NCBI GenBank assembly: GCA_033557465.1
Contig: CM066035.1
Location: 897,729,309 to 897,793,308, forward strand
Direction: 5' to 3'
Length of the DNA: 64,000 nucleotides
From: Ichthyophis bannanicus
Lineage: Eukaryota > Chordata > Amphibia > Gymnophiona > Ichthyophiidae
Made by a program: the position numbers and the translations under genes. Shown piece after piece: positions 60,303 through 64,000 of the stretch; the stretch's first letter is position 1, and every line of letters starts with the position of its first letter. Below the pieces are notes generated by a model, which was given only the letters and a program-made list of their open reading frames with translations, did not search any database and was not told the DNA's origin.

Positions 60303-62567
60303 TTCTATCTGCATGTGGAACGTACGAAGCATGAACCAAGGGAAGTTGGAGGTGGTCAAGAATGAAATGGAACGTGTACAACTTGATCTGTTGGGTGTCA
60401 GCGAACTGAAATGGACTGGCATCGGGCACTTTGCATCAGATGATCACATGGTCTACTATGCTGGAAATGAAAGACAAAGAAGAAATGGTGTTGCATTTAT
60501 AATAAAGAAGAAACTTGCAAGAACTGTAATGAAATACAATGCAGTCAGCGAATGCTTAATCTCTATTTGTCTACGAGTAATGCCTATCAACACAACTATA
60601 ATTCAAGTATATGCCCCAACAACAGCTGCAGAAGAGAATGAAATTGAAGAGTTCTATGAACAAGTACAAGCTGAAATTGACAGAACATGCAAACAGGATA
60701 TCCTGATAGTCATGGGTGACTGGAATGCAAAAGTTGGCAACAAAGAAGAAGGGAAAGTAGTTGGAAAATATGGACTTGGCAACAGAAATGAAGCTGGGGA
60801 AAGACTGATAGAATTCTGCAAGACCAACGATCTATTCATCTCAAACACCTTCTTCCAGCGACACAAGCGGCGACTGTATACATGGACTTCACCCAATGGA
60901 TTGAATAAAAATCAAATTGACTATATCTGTGGAAGTCAACGATGGAAAAGCTCTGTAACATCAACAAAGACAAAACCTGGAGCTGACTGTGGTACAGATC
61001 ATCAACTACTAGTATACAAACTCAAACTAAAGTTGAAAAAGAGCAAACCACTCATGAATGCAGCAAAATATGACCTTGAGAATATACCACTGGAATTTAA
61101 AGACTGCCTGCAAAATCGATTTGCTGCTTTAGATACAAATGACAGATCTCCGGAAGAGTTATGGAATGACATCAAGAAGGTTGTGTTGGAAGAAAGCGAG
61201 AAGTCTCTACAAAAGGTGAAAAAGCAAAAACGGCCAAAATGGATGATGGAAGAAACTCTGAAAATTGCCCAGAAATGCAGAGAAGCTAAAGCCAGAGGAG
61301 AAAGAAAGACAATCGCAGATCTCAACAGAGATTTCCAACGTGTAGCAAGACAGGACAAGGAAAAGTACTACAATGACACTTGCAAGGAAATAGAAGCAGA
61401 AACTATTAGAGGAAGAACAAGATCGGCTTTCCTAAAGCTACGAGAGTTAAAGAAAAAGTTCCAGCCTCGAATTGGAATGTTACAAGATGCTCAAGGTTCT
61501 GTGTTGAATGATGCTGAGAAGATCAAGAAAAGGTGGAAGGAATATACAGAGTTTTAATATGATAAAGATCAAGTGGACCAGCAGCCGTTTCAACCTGTAC
61601 CTTATGATCGGGAACCATTGATGATGAAAGAAGTTGCAGCAGCATTGAAAGCCTTATCAAAGAACAAAGCACCAGGCATTGACAGCATTCCCATAGAAGT
61701 ATTGCAGCAATCTGATGCAGCTGTTACCGTACTTACAAGGCTCTGCCAAGAAATATGGAAGACAACATTATGGCCAACTGACTGGAAAAGATCTGTGTTT
61801 ATACCAATACTAAAGAAAGGTGATCCAACTGACTGTGGAAATTATCGCACAATTGCTCTGATCCCACATGCCAGCAAGATTCTACTGAAGATTATTCAAA
61901 AGAGACTACAACCACACCTGGAACAAGAACTACCTGAAGTGCAAGCAGGGTTCAGGAAAGGGCGAGGAACAAGAGACATCATTGCGGATGTGAGATGGAT
62001 CCTTGAAAAGACTAAAGAATACCTAAAGGATATCTATTTGTGCTTTATTGACTATAGCAAGGCTTTTGACTGTGTAAACCATGAGAAACTCTGGGCCACA
62101 TTAAGAAGCATGGGTATACCAGAACACCTGATCGTTCTCTTGCGCAATCTGTACATTGATAAAGAAGCAACAGTTCGAACGGAACAAGGAGAAACAGAAT
62201 GGTTTAAAATAAGCAAAGGTGTAATCATCAGAGAAGCAGGATTGTATGAAGACAACAGAAGTGTGAAGAGTGGTGGAAGACTCATCAACAACCTTCGCTA
62301 TGCTGATGATACCACATTACTGGCTGAAAGTGAAGATGATCTGAAACATTTGCTTCTCACAATCAAAGAACATAGTCTCAAAATGGGCCTGCATCTTAAT
62401 GTAAAGAAGACAAAGATCATGACAACTGGCATAATCAACAGGTTCATCGTTGAAGGAGAAGAAATTGAAATTGTGAACAACTTTAACCTACTTAGATCAA
62501 CTATCAATAAAGAAGCAACAAGCAGTCAAGAAATCAGACGACGCATTGTTCTTGGCAGAATGGCTAT
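60277..62567 (+). pseudogene. RTE/BovB endonuclease-reverse transcriptase, one stop and a motif deletion
   Basis: Endonuclease (frame to 61557): MWNVRSMNQGKLEVV, LGVSELKWTG with the catalytic Glu, VMGDWNAKVGN, NQIDYICGSQRW and GADCGTDHQLL. The first codons, including the ATG at 60277, come from the older hAT repeat. One TAA at 61555 interrupts the frame, which then continues in phase into the RT: GFRKGRGTRD, CFIDYSKAFDCVNHEKL, and NNLRYADDTTLLAE with the catalytic Asp pair. The usual block between FKISKGV and IREAGL, which carries the RQGC..SP motif of RT, is absent, an in-frame deletion of about 20 residues. The copy is inactive. Confidence 0.88.
60303..62567 (+). mobile_element. RTE/BovB-type LINE, truncated at both ends
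   Basis: The coding sequence begins at CTGCATGTGGAACGTACG within the endonuclease start and ends in the RT thumb region, where a retroviral sequence takes over at about 62568. The protein is clearly of the BovB/RTE type (NVRSMNQGKLEVVKNEM, LSKNKAPGIDSIPIEVL). The 5' part of the element and the usual short 3' end are missing. BovB elements are known for horizontal spread among vertebrates. Confidence 0.88.
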
Positions 62568-63170
62568 TGTTGACTCAAATAAACGACCCCATAACAAAAT
62601 ACCTGGGCTCTTATCTTCCAGTGCTTCTTAACAGGAAAGAAAAAGACACGACACAGTTAATTAATCAATCAATTGCTATTGAGCTCCATAGGGAAGAGAC
62701 ACACCGAGTCTAATTCGACTATCCCAACATGCCTCTTCAAAGATGGTTCCGAAGAGCTTAGCTTTTTATTAGGTGATATCAGCTGATGCAGTTAATTTTT
62801 AATTAACATCTGGTACTTTCCAAATTCCACGTGTACATCAGTTTTGCCAACATAGACATTATTATTTATACCAAAAAGCAGAAGTTCTATATAAAAATTA
62901 CATTTATTAGATCCAGCAGGTGTCGCTATACTGCTAAAAGCTAGTTAGTTACTTATTATATTTTGCTGATTTCGGTTATATTTACTAAATGGACTAGAGT
63001 CAATTTCATAAGAGCAGGGCATCCTGCCCCAGAAACAGCTTAGCCTATCCTCTTGCAGAATGATCAGCTTCACCCCTTGTTCTATTTAATTAAGGAACTT
63101 CAATCTGACCTAATATCTGTTGGGTACATAGACTGTTTGCGTAAGCCAAAATGCTTCTAATTTCCCAACT
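62568..63170 (-). mobile_element. Probable 3' LTR of an endogenous retrovirus
   Basis: Directly downstream (minus sense) of the env frame. The left edge TGTTGACTC at 62568 lies where BovB similarity stops, so the LTR end in its own sense is GAGTCAACA. In minus sense a TATA-like box (TTTTTATATAG, 62887-62897) and AATAAA (62767-62772) are in a plausible order. The right edge is uncertain; a purine-rich stretch in minus sense (GGGAAATTAGAAG, about 63150-63162) may be the polypurine tract. Confidence 0.45.
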
Positions 63171-63264
63171 TATGTCTAGCTAAAAACGGGAACTATGATT
63201 TAAAGGAATAGCTTCAAATGCAATCTTTAACCTATACTTCTATTCAGGCCTATACTGAGCTAGA

Positions 63265-64000
63265 TTATACTTTTGTGTCCTGTATGGTTTCATGTGTAGC
63301 TGACTTTGGTTTCATTCCAATCGAGATTATTGAGCCTGATCTGCTGTCTGTTCCTATATCTGAATCTGAGTCTGACATGTCCAAATCTGCATATCCAGGA
63401 TAAATCATAGGTGTATAGATTTGTTTATCAGCAGTGCTCTCATCTGCTTCATTAATTACATCCAACTTACATTTGGGGCCTAGCTGGGGTAGGCCACGCC
63501 CACAGTCCTCCCTTTGGTTCTGCCCAGAACCACAATCTTCATAGAAAGGCATTTCACGAAGCAAGTCTCCTGTACTAGGAACACTTCGCAATTTCAAAAC
63601 TGCAATAGTGTGTGTTGCCTTAGGCAGGTATGTAGTACAACACTTCATAAAACAGACAAGACCAATTCCTAAAAGTAGGAGAGCTACTAGGAAACCAAAC
63701 AAGCCTGTCAGTATCGCTTTTACTGGACCTGACAAGCCACTCCATATATTATCAAACCAAGGCCATACAGAATCAGAAGTTCCCTCTATATTATCTTTGG
63801 AGAAGTGGGTTTCTTTTCTCACCTGTTCTAGGATACCTGAGACTACCTTACTTTGTGAATCTACAATCGTACAGCAGTGATCTCTTACGACGCCACAAAC
63901 TCCGCCATCGTTGGCTAGCAAATAATCTAAGGCCATCCTATTCTGTGCAGAGTAAGCAGTTAACTTGTCTACAGTACCTTGCATGATTGTAAGAGCATCA
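63265..64000 (-). CDS. env: Endogenous retrovirus Env, transmembrane subunit (partial)
   Basis: 239 residues visible, entering from the right edge and ending at a TAA (63265). Near the N-terminal side is the heptad-like stretch before an immunosuppressive-type segment, followed by a CX6CC motif, the covalent-link pattern of gammaretrovirus-like and related Env proteins. A Trp-rich membrane-proximal part, a transmembrane segment (about 25 hydrophobic residues, near 63650-63725), a Cys pair just inside the membrane and a long cytoplasmic tail of about 110 residues with an Asp/Ser-rich end follow. The visible part has no stop or shift. The surface subunit and pol would lie beyond 64000. The long tail is unusual for gammaretroviruses. 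Confidence 0.82.
   Translation of the reverse strand, partial: DALTIMQGTVDKLTAYSAQNRMALDYLLANDGGVCGVVRDHCCTIVDSQSKVVSGILEQVRKETHFSKDNIEGTSDSVWPWFDNIWSGLSGPVKAILTGLFGFLVALLLLGIGLVCFMKCCTTYLPKATHTIAVLKLRSVPSTGDLLREMPFYEDCGSGQNQREDCGRGLPQLGPKCKLDVINEADESTADKQIYTPMIYPGYADLDMSDSDSDIGTDSRSGSIISIGMKPKSATHETIQDTKV

Noticed and set aside
61002..61358. Minus-strand frame of 118 codons
   Set aside because: Antisense shadow of the BovB endonuclease region.

Overview
This is vertebrate nuclear DNA: the 3' half of one host gene, MAP3K15 (ASK3 stress kinase, + strand), whose very large introns are packed with transposable elements of many ages. Eight MAP3K15 exons (6205-43684) can be joined by phase-compatible GT/AG junctions. 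They encode the C-lobe of the kinase domain and most of the region after it. The exons for the N-terminal half and the kinase N-lobe should lie before base 1, and the last exons (C-terminal coiled coil and tail) beyond base 64000; I found neither here.

Organism: intron size, the mix of L2, CR1, L1, RTE/BovB, Ngaro, Tc1/mariner, piggyBac and hAT elements, and tRNA-derived SINEs ending in (TAAA)n point to an amphibian, most likely a caecilian. The SINE at 10790-11000 and the L2-type 3' tails look like repeats I recall from caecilian assemblies. That is recall, not a search; a reptile is the main alternative.

Layout. 1-5010: no gene, GC-rich, degenerate tRNA-like units and small duplications. 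4976-6080: a palindromic element, a tRNA-SINE, an L2-type tail and a hAT element. 6205-9870: MAP3K15 exons 1-2. 11761-17530: a Ngaro-type tyrosine-recombinase retrotransposon (Gag, RT/RNase H, recombinase, remnant of an SGNH hydrolase). 17531-24455: AT-rich intron with CR1, L2 and hAT pieces and an RFX-like palindrome. 24456-24613: exon 3. 24880-30412: a CR1 LINE split by an almost intact L2-type LINE with a 146-bp monomer array at its 5' end. 31266-31449: exon 4. 32667-35262: a piggyBac element with TTAA flanks. 36296-38095: a 26-bp minisatellite. 38127-43684: exons 5-8. 43730-53425: one Tc1-type transposon split into three pieces by a second L2 LINE and by an unclassified transposon, which in turn carries a SINE, a CR1 and a solo LTR. 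54960-59990: a CR1 holding an L1 with a 16-bp target duplication, plus an L2 tail and two hAT elements nested in each other. 60303-62567: an RTE/BovB LINE. 62568-64000: the 3' end of an endogenous retrovirus (minus strand), with an Env transmembrane reading frame.

The only gene with a likely cellular function is MAP3K15. The mobile-element genes carry stops, frameshifts or deletions; the best preserved are the L2 at 25522-29957, the L1 ORF1, the Ngaro Gag and recombinase, and the retroviral Env end. The nesting lets insertions be ordered in time without any outside data.
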